This document shows, in pieces, positions 48,805 to 59,960 of a DNA stretch of 64,000 nucleotides. Location of the stretch: positions 291,737,205 through 291,801,204 of the forward strand of contig NC_064616.1 in NCBI RefSeq assembly GCF_023898315.1, given 5' to 3'. Made by a program: the position numbers and the translations under genes. The notes below the pieces were generated by a model. It did no database searches. It was given only the letters and a program-made list of their open reading frames with translations, and was not told where the DNA came from. How positions within the stretch are numbered: the stretch's first letter is position 1; each line of letters begins with the position of its first letter. Source of the DNA: Schistocerca nitens (lineage: Eukaryota; Arthropoda; Insecta; Orthoptera; Acrididae).

Positions 48805-48980
48805 TAACTGTGTGGGACTGGGACTTGAACCTGGGAACTTCACTTTCTGCAGGCAAGTGCTCTACTGAATGAGCTATCCAAGTACCATCTGCTCTCGCAG
48901 CCCTTTTCTGCCAGTACCTTACCTTCTACCATCCAAACTCCACAAAAGTTTGAATGAATTTTCATTCTGCAGTGGATCCC
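48805..48980 (-). mobile_element. Second tRNA-like SINE family, minus copy
   Basis: On the minus strand a tRNA-like part is present: GAGCTCATTCAGTAGAGCAC, then TTGCCTGCAGAAAG, and a B-box-like GGTTCAAGTCC. The preceding plus-strand text continues into a body ending ATGAATTTTCATTCTGCAGTGG. It is diverged (old). It forms a head-to-head pair with the copy at 48985-49215. Confidence 0.65.
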
Positions 48981-48984
48981 CTAG

Positions 48985-49215
48985 GCTGTGGCTAAGCCAT
49001 GTCTCTGCATTATCCTTTCTTCCAAGGGTACTAGACATGCAAGCTCTGTAGTAGAATTTCCGTTAAGTTTGGAAATTAAGAGACTTTCTGTTGCAAGCAG
49101 GGCTGTGAGTGCGGGTAAAGAGTCGTGCTTGAATAGGTCAGTTAGTAGAGCACTTGCCTGCGAAAGGCAAAGATCCTAGATTTGAATCTCTATCTGACAC
49201 AGTTTTAATCTATGC
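48985..49215 (+). mobile_element. Second tRNA-like SINE family, plus copy
   Basis: The body begins AGGCTGTGGCTAAGCCATGT and leads to the tRNA-like part GTCGTGCTTGAATAGGTCAG, TTAGTAGAGCACTTGCC, TGCGAAAGGCAAAG, a B-box-like GATTTGAATCTC and ACACAGTTTTAATCTA. As a tRNA it would be defective: weak acceptor stem and no U33. It is better read as a tRNA-derived mobile repeat than as a tRNA gene. Confidence 0.7.
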
Positions 49216-50559
49216 GTGCCCCCACACACTCACTCTGCAGCTGTACCTTTTTCTTTTCCTCGTATCACTTCGTCAAGAATACTGCATGAAGTGCCAGAAT
49301 TGAGAAAACTGAATGCAGCCTACACATTGTCAGTTGAAATACCTGTACAGATTTTGACTTCTACACACATCTGCTCAGTTAAACTGAAGGTGTTACCCCT
49401 TTGAATGATGAAGCACAAATGTTCTCTTTGTAATACAATAGGACCATCAGTTTGTATTCAGGAATGTCTGCTTATTTTTCAGTATACATCGTATTTCTTT
49501 GCCATTCAGAGTTTAAATGTTACAATTGTCCTGAACATCATGACTAATTGTTAGCTTCTGCTAAATCTTAAGCTTTCTTCTCTTATGACCCTAACTTCAC
49601 AAAGCTTTGGTGTAGAACTCAACACTTCGATAGGGAATGCAGTGTGATTCCCCTCAGAGGACTCGAGACTTTGTTTGCGTGTGTGTGATGAATGCTGGGC
49701 TCCCCAAGCTATTGGAGCACCCATTTGCTTTAGTGTGCTGCAATCTCACATCTGACTATCATCCCTCTCTTACTCTTCCTCATGGTGGCAGCCTTTGATG
49801 TCAACCTGGCTATTCCCTAGGTTCTGCTTTGGTTTCTTGGAATATTCATTCATTTTCTTTACATCAACTTTTGCCTGAAGTAATTTTTGATTCCCTTCTG
49901 GGTTTGACCTACATTTCCAGATTTTTTCTATAGTGTGGACTGACCAGGAAGGAACACCTTAAATAGAGATTATTGCATGCAGTGTTAAAAATCATCTGCA
50001 CACAGTGTGTATATAGGACTCTTGTATATGACGTGATGGGGTCATTGAGTACCCTTTCAGTTGAGTCCCCTGACAACACTGGAATCACACTGTTGATAAC
50101 ACTGTTGATACCAGAGTTGATACCTCCCCATAGTGTCAAGGAGAAGACTCCTGTTTTCTAGGACATCAGGACTTCCTACAACAGCAGTCGATGCCAGATG
50201 GCCTTTGGTGCTGCTGCCAGATGGCACCTGTGGAGAGAGCACTTGATGGAAGTAAGCAGTATAAGTGCATACATTCTGGACATGAAACATATCAACATAC
50301 ACCAGAACAATGCCCATTCTGATCCGGCTGTCTCTTCAGGCAGGAATCAAATGTTCAGTGCAGACAGTTACAATCCTATGCTTTCTGTACACTGCTTCCA
50401 TGTAGAAAGTGGGACAAGCAAGATGATGGGGATCAAAACAATTTCTCCAATACTAAGTATGTACTTGAATTTATGGGGCTACTTTTACCATGCCATTATA
50501 GAAGATAAAGTTGGGAAAATGCACAGTTGATCAGTATCGATTAAAGCTGCCTCTGCAGC
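49216..50559. other. No gene recognised
   Basis: Contains short frames on both strands at 50057-50530 without known domains. It may include the 5' end of the LINE that follows. CACTGTTGATA is repeated in tandem near 50090-50115. Confidence 0.3.
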
Positions 50560-50800
50560 CCAGTCTATAGTCACATGCCAGTGACCATTGTGCCACAGAA
50601 ACTTTGGACTCCAGATGTGGAGCTACAGACTAATCTGGAGTGGTGAGTTTTACATTTTGTCCAGTGCACCCAAAAAGGTCCCAAGGATAATCAAATAGAT
50701 GCAGGTGCCTTTCTTAGCCTTTGAAGTGACTGTCCTGGAAACAGGTGGGATGTAAACCCATATGCCCCACCACTGATGAGGTGCTTATGATGCTTATGTT

Positions 50801-50980
50801 TTGGTCATGTCGTCCCACTGCACAGTGGACCCAAAGTGTGGCAGCTGCAGACAATCACTCCATGAAGGCAGTCCTTGTGAACAACTACCTTATGTCAACT
50901 GCATAGAGCACGATGCTCCACATTCAACAGTTGGCCCAGTCTATGAGAGAGAAAAGAAAGTACAGAATATAAATATATTG
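50801..50980 (+). pseudogene. LINE ORF1 zinc-knuckle region
   Basis: HCTVDPKCGSCRQSLHEGSP, then CEQLPYVNC and HSTVGPVYEREKKVQ match the paired CCHC knuckles and the CPVYxxEKKIQ motif at the end of ORF1 (nucleic-acid-binding, gag-like) proteins of I/R1/Jockey elements. The last knuckle is degenerate. ORF1 coats the LINE RNA. Frame changes lie on both sides. Confidence 0.65.
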
Positions 50981-51311
50981 ACAGCCTGTCATATACGGAG
51001 GCATGAAAAAATCCCCCAACTGTCACAATTTTTTTCCAAACAAGTTATTTATTCTCTCATCTGTTTTTCATGGCACCATCCCCCAGGAACCCCTTTCTGC
51101 GTCCCACCAGAGAAGTGGCTTCCTCCTCTGACATTTACTGTGACAGGGCACTCTCTCGGGACATCTCTCCCTGGAAACCCACAGATCAAAGGCCCAATAC
51201 CACATAATGACTGAAGTTGCAGCCTGTGGTTCCCAGGGCTGTCTACTCTTCATCTGTCCCTATGTTCATCACTTAGAGGCTCTCACAAGAATACCATCCA
51301 CCAAAGGCAGG

Positions 51312-51490
51312 AGGAGGAGAAGAATGAGAATTGGGACAAGGCTACTCAGGTAACAGTGGAGATTCCAGATCTCACCATGCAGTTGGATCCTGAACCAATG
51401 CTTATTGATTTGGTTCCACCCCCATTGGTCACAGGCAGTGATAAAGGTGTGTGACTGGCACTCCTGGCTCCATCACACCTAACCTGGTCA
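51312..51490 (+). repeat. Internal direct repeat, unit 1 (pair with 51893-52060)
   Basis: AATTGGGACAAGGCTACTC, the CCAATGCT(T/C)(A/C)TTGAT segment and the ACACCTAACCTGG segment occur here and again, in the same order and spacing, at 51893-52060. The LINE thus carries a diverged duplication of about 170 bp at the ORF1-ORF2 junction. Confidence 0.65.
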
Positions 51491-52330
51491 GCCATAATGT
51501 GATCATTCAGTGGAACTGTAATGGATATTGTTGCCACCTGCCATAATTGCAAAACCTTATGTCCTTTGCTGCAATTTACATTGCTCTCAGAGAAACCTGC
51601 TTTGCTGGTGCAAAGAGGGCATCCAGAGGGGTGTGTACATTAGTTCATGCAGATGCCAGTGAGTGGATTCCCCACTGTACCACACTGGAAGCAAGAACAG
51701 TACAGGTGGAGATGACCTCAGTTATCACCATTTGCAACATTTATCTACCTCCAGGTAGCCACTTACTTCATTGAGTTGGCCACATTAATACAAGTACTTT
51801 ACCTTCTTTTCTCATACTGGGGGACATCACTGTGCTCAGCTTGCCATGGGGAGTACCACTTTGTCTGGTAGGGTTGTTCTAATTGGCCAGCTCCAGAGGA
51901 GGAGAATTGGGACAAGGCTACTCTGATAACCCTGGTGGTGCCAGGTCCCACCACACAGTCTAGCTCTAAACCAATGCTCCTTGATGTGGTTCCATCCCAG
52001 TCAGTGACAGACAATGATCCAAATTCACGACTGATACTTGCACACCTAACCTGGACACCCTGATCATGATCTGTTATCTCAGTGGTGGTGTTCTTACCCA
52101 TTTCAGTGTTATTCATTGCACCTTTCTGCCCATGTACTCTACCATCTCTTCTTCCAATCTTGTGGCTTTGTTACATTGGTCACCACATGATGATCTTGGT
52201 GACAGTGACCACTTTCTGGAGATCTTTTCAATTCACTGCCACATGGGCAGACTACTGTGCTGCTTGCTTCGAAGAGCTGACTGGCAATTTTATGCTTCTG
52301 CTGTTAAGTTCATCCCCTGTTGGATTGCAT
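51490..52330 (+). pseudogene. LINE AP endonuclease region
   Basis: NVIIQWNCNGY (start of the endonuclease, usually IIQWNCRGF), IALRETCFAGA (the ALQET catalytic region, here ALRET), TICNIYLPPGS, LILGDI and, further right, HWSPHDDLGDSDHF (the SDH active-site box) appear in order. Part of the segment between LILGD and SDH is displaced by a second copy of the preceding junction sequence (51893-52060). Several stops are present. Confidence 0.65.
51893..52060 (+). repeat. Internal direct repeat, unit 2
   Basis: Second unit of the repeat described at 51312-51490. It lies inside the endonuclease region, so it either duplicated after insertion or marks a recombination between two LINE copies. Confidence 0.65.
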
Positions 52331-53063
52331 GATGAACAAGGTTGTGCAACACGTCTCTGATGCAGTTACCCACACTGCTGGAACTGCTATTCCCCTTTGT
52401 ACAAGTGACCCCCCCTCCCCATTGACTGGTGCATTGGTAGGCCAGAGACATTGCAATAGCAGTTAATTATCACTGAAGAGCCCTGTAATGTTTCAAACGA
52501 CATTCTTCACCGCCAAACCTTTTCACCTTTAAGATACTTCACACTAAGGTTCACTTTCGGTTCACTTTCTGATCAACTGCAGTAAGGAGGAGTGCTATGT
52601 TTCTGGCTTGGTAATGTGCCTGTCTTCATCTCGGGTGTGGACCAAGCTCCATAGTCTCTTGGGCCACCAACAATCTCGGGTCTTGTCCTTCAGGGTGATC
52701 TTCATACTGAAGTATCGGTTCTTGCTGAACATCTAGCGACCCACTTTGCGACAGCGTTGGCATCTTGTACTTATCTGCCTATCTTTATACTGCAGAAATG
52801 ACAGTTGGCATACCCTTATGTTTCACTTCTGCCAAGCTAACTCACAATGAACCTTTTGATGGCAACTAGTTCAGGCTATTGCCTTCTCTTTCAATACAGT
52901 TCCAGACCCTGATTCAATTCATAATTGATCATCCACCACCTGACTGTTAGTCAAAGGCTACATCTACTCAGGATCTTGAACCACATTTGGCTTGACATTA
53001 TCTTCCCTTTGCCCTGGTGAGATACTATCGTTGTCACAGTCCTTAAGCCAAGCAAAAACCCAG

Positions 53064-53426
53064 CGAATAAAATATTTTGAGCTATTATGCCATGGTTGAA
53101 TGGATTTGACTTTAAAACCTGACATTTTGTCCCCATCTATGGAGGACATTTACAAGGGGATCGTAGCTTTGTGGAATGTCAGATTCACATCCAGGCTAGC
53201 TACCAACTTCAGCAGAATTCTGCTTCTGCACAGTGGCACATCGTCACATGTTTTGAATGCACGAGCAGCAACTTTGCTGCAGTCAGTAGCGAGCCATGGT
53301 GTGAATCTGACATTCCACAAAGCTACAATTATCCTTGAAAATGTCCTCCACGGATGGGGATGAGACGTCGGGTTTTAAAGTGAAATCCATTTGATGACAG
53401 CATAATAGACCGAAATATTTTATTAA
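53064..53426. mobile_element. Fold-back (inverted-repeat) element inside the LINE
   Basis: The left arm 53064-53222 and right arm 53264-53426 are inverted copies. CGAATAAAATATTTTGAGCT mirrors the right end ...GACCGAAATATTTTATTAA. GGAGGACATTT, GTAGCTTTGTGGAATGTCAG and GATTCACA match with few mismatches, and the arms extend inward through GCTAGCTACC. The spacer is only about 40 bp. It lies just before the conserved reverse-transcriptase motif that resumes near 53480, so it is an insertion into the LINE. It has no coding capacity. Confidence 0.8.
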
Positions 53427-54189
53427 TTGTGACAATTCTGGCTGTGAAAATTTACATTTTATGAAAACCCAATGTTCCTTGACAGCTACTAAACTATTAG
53501 CCTTACCAATGTGCTCTGCAAACTGCTTGAAATGGTAGTAACCTGCTGATTATACTGGTTTCTCGACTCTCAGGACCTTTAAATTCCGGGAGTGTTGATG
53601 CACTTCTGACCATCTGCTGAGGTTGGAAGCAGCTGTCTGACAGGTTTCTTCTAAGTTTTTTTTTACCTATATAAGGTGTAAAACACTGTCTGATGCCATC
53701 ATGTTTTACTTGCTCTCCATGATTGTGCTTTTTAAGGTTTCCTACCATTTTTTGTCAGTTTTCATCCCACCAGTTCTGGGTTAGAGTTGATATTTCACTT
53801 AGCTCTCCATGGGTCCAAGAGAGCCTCCCATAAGGCTCTGAGTGTCACACTCTATCTCATAGCAATCATTGGGCTAGTGACCTCTGTTAGGCCACTGGTC
53901 ACCCTTGCATTTTGTGTCAATGCCTCAACAACAGACATAGCCTTTCCTTTTTGCATATAAGGGGCATCGACTCCCTGAAACCTGTCTTCAGGTGGTATTA
54001 CCAGTAGGAATGCTCTCAACCCTCTGCCAGGACCTCTGTCTATCCTGCTCAGAATGTACTCCCCGTGCTTGCTCACATACCACCCCTTGGTTGGTACCTA
54101 GGCCATGAATTAAGACTGATCTATTTCAAGGACCTAAATTCTGTCACCCTCATGGCCTTTCAGCTCTTCATAAGTATCAGGGTGCTACA

Positions 54190-54560
54190 GCCTTTCACAC
54201 TGATGGCTGTAAAACACGGATAGGACATGCTTTCACACTTCCCATTGATTAGGAACACCATTTGTTGCTGGGGATGTAGTGCTTTTATGGTGAAACTGAT
54301 GGCCATTAACGGAGCTACCCATTTTATTAAAATGCCTCCCTTGACTGCTTTTTAATATGTAGTGACTAGATGAGCAGCCTCCAGTCCATTGACATATTTA
54401 TTCTTGTCATCCTGTGATATCTGGTATTCATGACCTCTCTAAACGTAGACTGTCTGCTTGGTTGTCGTTCTCTGGGTCCCTAGTCATATGTGTCCTAGGG
54501 AATGAACTGGCTAACCATTTTGCTAGAGACATTATTACTCACCTCCCCTTAAGCCACTCC
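54190..54560 (+). pseudogene. LINE RNase H region
   Basis: HTDGCKTRIGHAFTLPID (usually YTDGSKT, first catalytic Asp), ELMAINGATHFI-like residues carrying the second acidic position, and WVPSHMCPRE followed by NELANHFARDIITHLPLSHS (usually VLGNELADxxA) are seen across two frames. These are the ribonuclease H signatures of I/R1-type LINEs. The frames are broken. Confidence 0.65.
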
Positions 54561-55640
54561 CCATCCAATTCACTATGAAAATCTTAGGAGCAGATTTTCG
54601 TGTGCAACTACAGCCTCTGCTTACTAGGAGATGCATAATCTGTTGAGCTACTACCCTCCCTCTAAACTCTGCACTGTCAAGGAGACTACAGCTGGATGGG
54701 ACTCTTCCTTCTATTCCTCCTGGAAAGAATCCACCATTGTATGTCATCTCCACATTGACCATACCAGGCTGACCAACAGTTTTATTTTACAAAGTGGAGC
54801 CTAATTTACAGCATCTTGTATTGTGGTGAAATGCCCCCTGCTAATAGCTCTCCACTTAAAGCATGGTCTTCAGAATTCTTTGTCACTTGTATTGGCAGAT
54901 AACGCGTGGACAATTGAACTGGTTCTCCATTTTCTCTGTGACAGTGCTTTTCATTCTCAGTATAATTTAGACTATGTTCGGGGCTGGTGCAGGGTGATTG
55001 GAGTCGGGGAGTTTCCTGCCATTGAGTGAGTCAGGGTACCCTTGAACCAGTCTCCCGCTTCTGTCATCCTTTCTTTCCTCTGTTTTGATTGCGTTTAGGC
55101 AGTTTGCCTCTTCTGCTGCACCTTGCTTTTGTTTAAGGGGTAGCACTCTCTGTTAGTGGATATGTTCCTCCTCTGATGGATCAGGTATGGGAGGGCATAT
55201 ACCCACTTGCATGTACAGTGCTGGTGGTGATTTAATTTTTCTTATCTTTTTAATTACTGATGGTCCAGCCTTTTCACTTTTACTGTTTTGAATCTCTTGC
55301 TTGGAAGCTCTTACTCTGATCTGTCTTCACCCTTACTTGGGCTGGCTGGGGTCAAATGCAAGTGACAATTCTCTTCGGTTTGGCTAATCCCTGGGAGACC
55401 CCTTGTCTGGGCTAGCTGCGATACTGAACCAGTCTGTATACTTGTATTTCTCCCTAAATCATTTTTGAGTTCTGTCATCAGTATTATCTCCAGTGCCCTG
55501 ATTTACCCTGCTGCGGTCTTTCCTCATCTGAGCACATTCCTGGGGGCATCACTACCTCCGGATGAAGGAACTCTTGTCAGAGAGATCAATGACCTTGCTG
55601 TTTGGTCTATCACCAATCAGTTGGGGGTTGGGACATAATG

Positions 55641-55984
55641 CCAACTTTCCTGTGATGTCATATCACATGACCTGTGTCTGGAAATAAAATTTAAGTCAGT
55701 TGTGAATTACTGACTTTTCTCTATTAGGAATTTAATGCAACTCATTGAAAATGTAAAAAATTTCATAATTGGATTTCAGTTTGCAAATAGCTTTTTATTC
55801 ATTAAAAGCTGATCTTTTTCTTTACTGGGGTTCATTGCTACCTAATTTGTGTGGTTGTTCTTATGGTAGCTCACCAGGACCAATGGAAATATTCATTGGG
55901 AGGGTTAATCAATATGGGCTTTCACAGTACTTGCAGATTGTGAAATGTCTGTGTGGTGCTTAAGATCGACGAACTGTAACACAC
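55641..55984. other. No gene recognised
   Basis: Unassigned AT-rich sequence between the two LINEs. Confidence 0.35.
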
Positions 55985-55985
55985 G

Positions 55986-56019
<34 letters not shown>
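55985..56019. repeat. (GTT)n, LINE tail microsatellite
   Basis: About 12 GTT units at the 3' end of the RTE-like LINE. RTE elements commonly end in short tandem repeats rather than poly(A). Confidence 0.9.
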
Positions 56020-56021
56020 CT

Positions 56022-58160
56022 TCAGTCCTGAGACTGGTTTGATGCAGCTCTCCATGCTACTCTAACCTGTGCAAGCTTCTTCATCTCCCAGTACTTATTG
56101 CAACTTACATCCTTCTGAATCTGCTTACTGTATTCATCTCTTGGTCTGCCTCTTCGATTTTTGCCCTCCACGCTGCCCTCAAATGCTAAATTTGTGATCC
56201 CCTGATGCCTCAGAACATGTCCTATCAACCGGTCCCTTCTTGTCAAGTTGTGCCACAAACTCCTCGTCTCCCCAATTCTATTCAATACCTCCTCATTAGT
56301 TATGTGATCTACCCATCTAATCTTCAGCATTCTTCTGTAGCACCACATTTCGAAAGCTTCTATTCTCTTCTCATCTAAACTATTTATCGTCCATGTTTCA
56401 CTTCCATACATGCCTACACTCCATACAAATACTTTCAGAAATGACTTCCTGACACTTAAATCTATACTCAATGTTAACAAATTTCTCTTCTTCAGAAACG
56501 CTTTCCTTCCATTGCCAGTCTACATTTTATATCCTCTCTACTTCGACCATCATCAGTTATTTTGCTCCCCGAATAGCAAAACTCCTTTACTACTTTGTCT
56601 CATTTCCTAATCTAATTCCCTCAGCATCACCCGATTTAATTAGACTACATTCCATTATCCTCGTTTTGCTTTTGTTGATGTTAATCTTATATCCTTCTTT
56701 CAAGACATTGTCCATTCCGTTCAACTGCTCTTCCAAGTCATCAGCGAACCTCAAAGTTTCTATTTCTTCTCCATGGATTTTAATACCTACTCCAAACTTT
56801 TCTTTTGTTTCCTTTACTGCTTGCTCAATATACTGATTGAATAACATCGGGGATAGGCTACAACCCTGTCTCACTCCCTTCCCAACCACTGCTTCCCTTT
56901 CATGTCCCTCGACTCTTATAATTGCCATCTTGTTTCTGTACAAATTGTAAATAGCCTTTCGCTCCCTGTATTTTACCCAGTCACCTTCAGAATTTGAAGG
57001 AGAGTATTCCAGTCAACATTGTCAAAAGCTTTCTCTAAGTCTACAAATGCTAGAAATGTAGGTTTGCCTTTCCTTAATCTTTCTTCTAAGATAAGTCGTA
57101 GGGTCAGGATTGCCTCACGTGTTATCTAGTGAGATAAGCCTCTACATCCTTACATTTGCCCTCTAGCCATCCCTGCTTACCCATTTTGCACTTCCTGTCG
57201 ATCTCATTTTTGAGACGTTTGTATTCCTTTTTGCCTGCTTCATTTACTGCATTTTTGTATTTTCTCCTTTCATCAGTTAAATTCAGTATCTCTTCTGTTA
57301 CCCAAGGATTTCTATTAGCACTCGTCTTTTTACCTACTTGATCCTCTGCTGCCTTCACTATTTCATCTCTCAAAGCTACCCATTCTTCTTCTTCTTCTTC
57401 TTCTTCTTCTTCTTCTGTATTTCTTTCCCCCATTCTTCTCAATCGTTCCCTAATGCTCTCCCTGAAACACTCTACAACCTCTGGTTCTGTCAGTTTATCG
57501 AGGCCCCATCTTCTTAAATTCCCACTTTTTTGCAGTTTCTTTAGTTTTAATATACAGTTCATAACCAATAAATTGTGCTGCCCCTGGAAATGTCTTAAAA
57601 TTTAAAACCTGGTTCCTAAATCTGTCTTACCATTATATAATCTATCTGATACCTTCCTGTATCTCCAGGCTTCTTCCATGTGTACAACCTTTCATGATTC
57701 TTGATTCAATTGTTAGCTATGATTAAGTTATGCTCTGTGCAAAATTCTACCAGGCGGTTTCCTCTTTCATTCCTTACCCCCATTCCATATTCACCTATCA
57801 TCTGCGGAGCTAGTCGGCATATAAGCTTTTACTACTGTGGTAGGTGCTGGCTTCGTATCTGTCTTGGCCACAATAATGCTTTCACTATTCTGTTTGTAGT
57901 AGCTTACTTGCATTCCAATTTTTTTTATTCATTATTAACCCTACTTCTGCATTATCCCTATTTGATTTTGTATTATCCCTGTATTCACCTGACCAGAAGT
58001 CTTGTTCCTCCTGCCACCGAACTTAACTAATTCCCACTATATCTAACTCTAACGTATCCATTTCCCTTTTTAAATTTTCTAATCTACCCACCTGATTAAG
58101 GGATCTGGTATTCCACACTCCGACCCGTAGAACGCCAGTTTTCTTTCTCCTGATAACGTC
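56022..58160 (-). pseudogene. RTE-like reverse transcriptase and endonuclease remains
   Basis: In minus order: 58160-58023 has the endonuclease-side sequence KTGVLRVGVWNTRSLNQVGR. 57568-57122 has a linker with EEEWVALRDEIVKAAEDQVG and RKYKNAVNEAGKKEYKRLKN. 56943-56590 has VGKGVRQGCSLSPMLFNQYI and the catalytic FADD in TLRFADDLEEQL. 56480-56022 is the C-terminal part with MYGSETWTINSLDEKRIEAF, EMWCYRRMLKI and HVLRHQGI. Part of the fingers domain is lost at the 57128 join and the frame is broken in places. A Glu run comes from a CTT microsatellite at 57388-57417. Confidence 0.82.
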
Positions 58161-58169
58161 CTCCTGAGT

Positions 58170-59844
58170 CAGGCTGTTCCAGCTCGTCGGCTCCGTTGTG
58201 AGCCGCGGAGCGCTCCCTGCTCCAGGGAGCCGCGTTGCTCGCTGTGGCCAGTCAAGTGGGCCGGCACGTGGCACGGCTGGCTGAGGCAGGCGGCAAGGCA
58301 AGCGTTTTGATGTGCCAGCTGCATCTTACAAATTGGCAACCTCATACCAGGAAATACGATGTTCAGGAAATAAATAAGAAACAACTGTTTTACCATAAAT
58401 TGCATACCAAATTTATTGGGCCTCTGTAGCTTGACATTTTCTTTTCATTACAAGATCGGAAATATCAGGCGTCAAAGTGTTCGCAGCGTTAAAGCGGAGG
58501 ATGGCCTTAATTGTTGCATCCTGAAGAAACGATCGTTCCTCACTTTTTACTCTTTTGATCGCTGAGAAAAACTGCTCACAACAATATGTAGATCCAAACA
58601 TGCACATGAACTGAGTGGCATTGTTGTGTAGCTTGGGAAATATTTTTTGCTGTAATGAACGATACCATCGTGACAAATCCAACGTGTTGTAGTACCTCTC
58701 TTTCAACAAAGTTGAATTTTGCAAATCAATAATCTCCAATTGAAGAGACGATGACAAGCTCTAGTGTTTCAGTACACAGTGCCTCTTGGTGAATAAAACA
58801 ATGAAGAGTCACAATGTCTTTCCCAAATTCGTCCCTGAGTTTATTTTACAAACGAGAAGCAAAACCTTGGTGACGCTCGATCATTTGTGGTGCACCGTCT
58901 GTCGCAACAGAATGGAACTTATCCCACGGCAAATTCATATTGTCCACTGATGCACAAACAGCTTCAAAAATGTCACGTCCTGTTGCGGTGTAATCGAGTG
59001 GTACCACATCAAAGAGTTCTTCAGTTACTTGCAGCTCCATGTCGACACCACGCACAAAGACTGCAAGCTGAGCACAGTCCGATATGTCGGTGCTTTCGTC
59101 AAGTGCTAGCGAAAATGCAACAAAGCTCTCCGCCTTTTTCCTGAGCTGTGTCTCTAAATCCGCTGCCATGTCCAGGATTCGACGAGACATTGTTTGCTTA
59201 GACAGGCAAACCCCTTCAATTGCCTGCACCTCCCTTGGAAACAAACATTCTGCAACTGCTACCATGCACGATTTTACGAGTGATCATACCGAAAACGGCT
59301 TGCCACTCGTTGCAATGATGTGAGCGACCCTGTAGCTTGCTCGAATTCCAGACTCGGTAGCGTTTTCTCCGCTCTCATTCACCTGAAAATTATAAACGCA
59401 TTACAGAACACGAACTATGTTGCATGTTTTGATACCCTCCGTATTACGAAACAGTTTTTAAACTTACGTCTCCTGGTATGTCGTTCTTAAGCCTGGCTAC
59501 CAGTTCTCTGCGTGCAACGCCTTCTATAATGATCGTAGTGCGCTGCGTGAAGACTTCTATAATGTCGTTGTATATTGTACGTCTTCGCAGAATTAAACAC
59601 TTTATGACATACAAGACACTGCGGACGACCATCCCTCTCAATGAAAAGACAGGTATCCTCCAATAGAGGTACAGGGCTCCCGCGGCTAGTCATAGTTGTC
59701 ATTGAACACAGATTATTGCGCCAGTTGCGGCTGCATGCGGCCAGGGGGCAATGAGCCCGCTTTTCCCCTCCACGCGGGCTCGGAGCTGCCGCAGTGAGCG
59801 CTCCGGAACGCTCCGGCTCCCTGTAGCTCTGTTGGAACAGCCTG
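58170..59844 (-). mobile_element. hAT transposon with 12-bp ends and 8-bp target duplication
   Basis: The left end CAGGCTGTTCCA at 58170 and the right end TGGAACAGCCTG ending at 59844 are inverted copies. They are flanked by a perfect 8-bp duplication TCCTGAGT (58162-58169 and 59845-59852), the hallmark of hAT insertion. Removing the element and one duplication rejoins the RTE-like LINE text. Subterminal regions are GC-rich. The element is 1675 bp, shorter than an autonomous relative would be because the transposase core is largely deleted. Confidence 0.95.
58413..59702 (-). pseudogene. hAT transposase (BED/GTF2I-repeat type), internally deleted
   Basis: The likely start ATG is at 59702. Residues FIERDGRPQCLVCHKVFNSA and NIQRHYRSLHAAHY form a C2H2 (BED-like) finger. 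A GT-AG intron of 85 bp (59467-59383) follows ELVARLKNDIPGD. The next exon holds VNESGENATESGIR and SYRVAHIIATSGKPF. 59265-58846 has FSLALDESTDISDCAQLAVF (hAT catalytic region) and FHSVATDGAPQM, then HCFIHQEALC. Near 58755 this jumps directly to LQLEIIDLQNSTLLKERYY and the dimerisation end MFGSTYCCEQFFSAIKRVKS, so some 250 or more residues are missing and the frame changes at the join. A stop also lies after GFASRL. Not functional. Confidence 0.88.
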
Positions 59845-59960
59845 TCCTGAGTAGTCCCCGCCCGGAGATCAGAATGAGGGACTATTTTACCTCCGGAATA
59901 TTTTACCCAAGAGGACGCCATCATCATTTAACCATACAGTAAAGCTTCATGCCCTTGGAA

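Larger units (their letters stand above)
50560..55640 (+). mobile_element. RNase H-bearing non-LTR retrotransposon (I/R1-like), heavily decayed
   Basis: Parts are found in canonical order on the plus strand: an ORF1 zinc-knuckle region near 50800-50960, an endonuclease near 51490-52230, linker and reverse transcriptase near 52600-53750, an RNase H region near 54200-54540, and a 3' end near 55560-55640 with GATCAATGACCTTGCTGTTT, which I recall as a common non-LTR 3' motif. The presence of RNase H excludes plain Jockey and favours the I/R1 group. A fold-back element interrupts it at 53064-53426. Stops and frame changes are frequent, so it is old. Start and end are approximate. Confidence 0.7.
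55985..59960 (-). mobile_element. RTE-like LINE with (GTT)n tail, interrupted by a hAT
   Basis: The 3' end is at 55985, marked by a simple (AAC)n tail in element sense ((GTT)n at 55985-56019). Coding runs leftward from there. The family text continues to 58169 and resumes right after the hAT insertion at 59845-59960 (CCCCGCCCGGAGAT, CTCCGGAATATTTTACCC), then is cut off. A join near 57128 (CACGTGTTATCTAGTGAGA) and further shortening near 57600-57800 show internal deletions relative to the remembered family. It encodes endonuclease and reverse transcriptase and is much better preserved than the copy at 11690. Confidence 0.85.

Noticed and set aside
49118-49205. tRNA-like sequence (GGTCAGTTAGTAGAGCAC...) as a real tRNA gene
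   Set aside because: The acceptor stem does not pair, position 33 is not U, and the same body sequence occurs inverted next to it. It is a tRNA-derived repeat.
50057-50530. Frames on both strands as a host gene upstream of the LINE
   Set aside because: No domain recognised, and overlapping frames on opposite strands suggest chance or decayed LINE leader.
56022-56836. Plus-strand frames at 56410-56836 as genes
   Set aside because: They are antisense shadows of the RTE-like reverse transcriptase on the minus strand.
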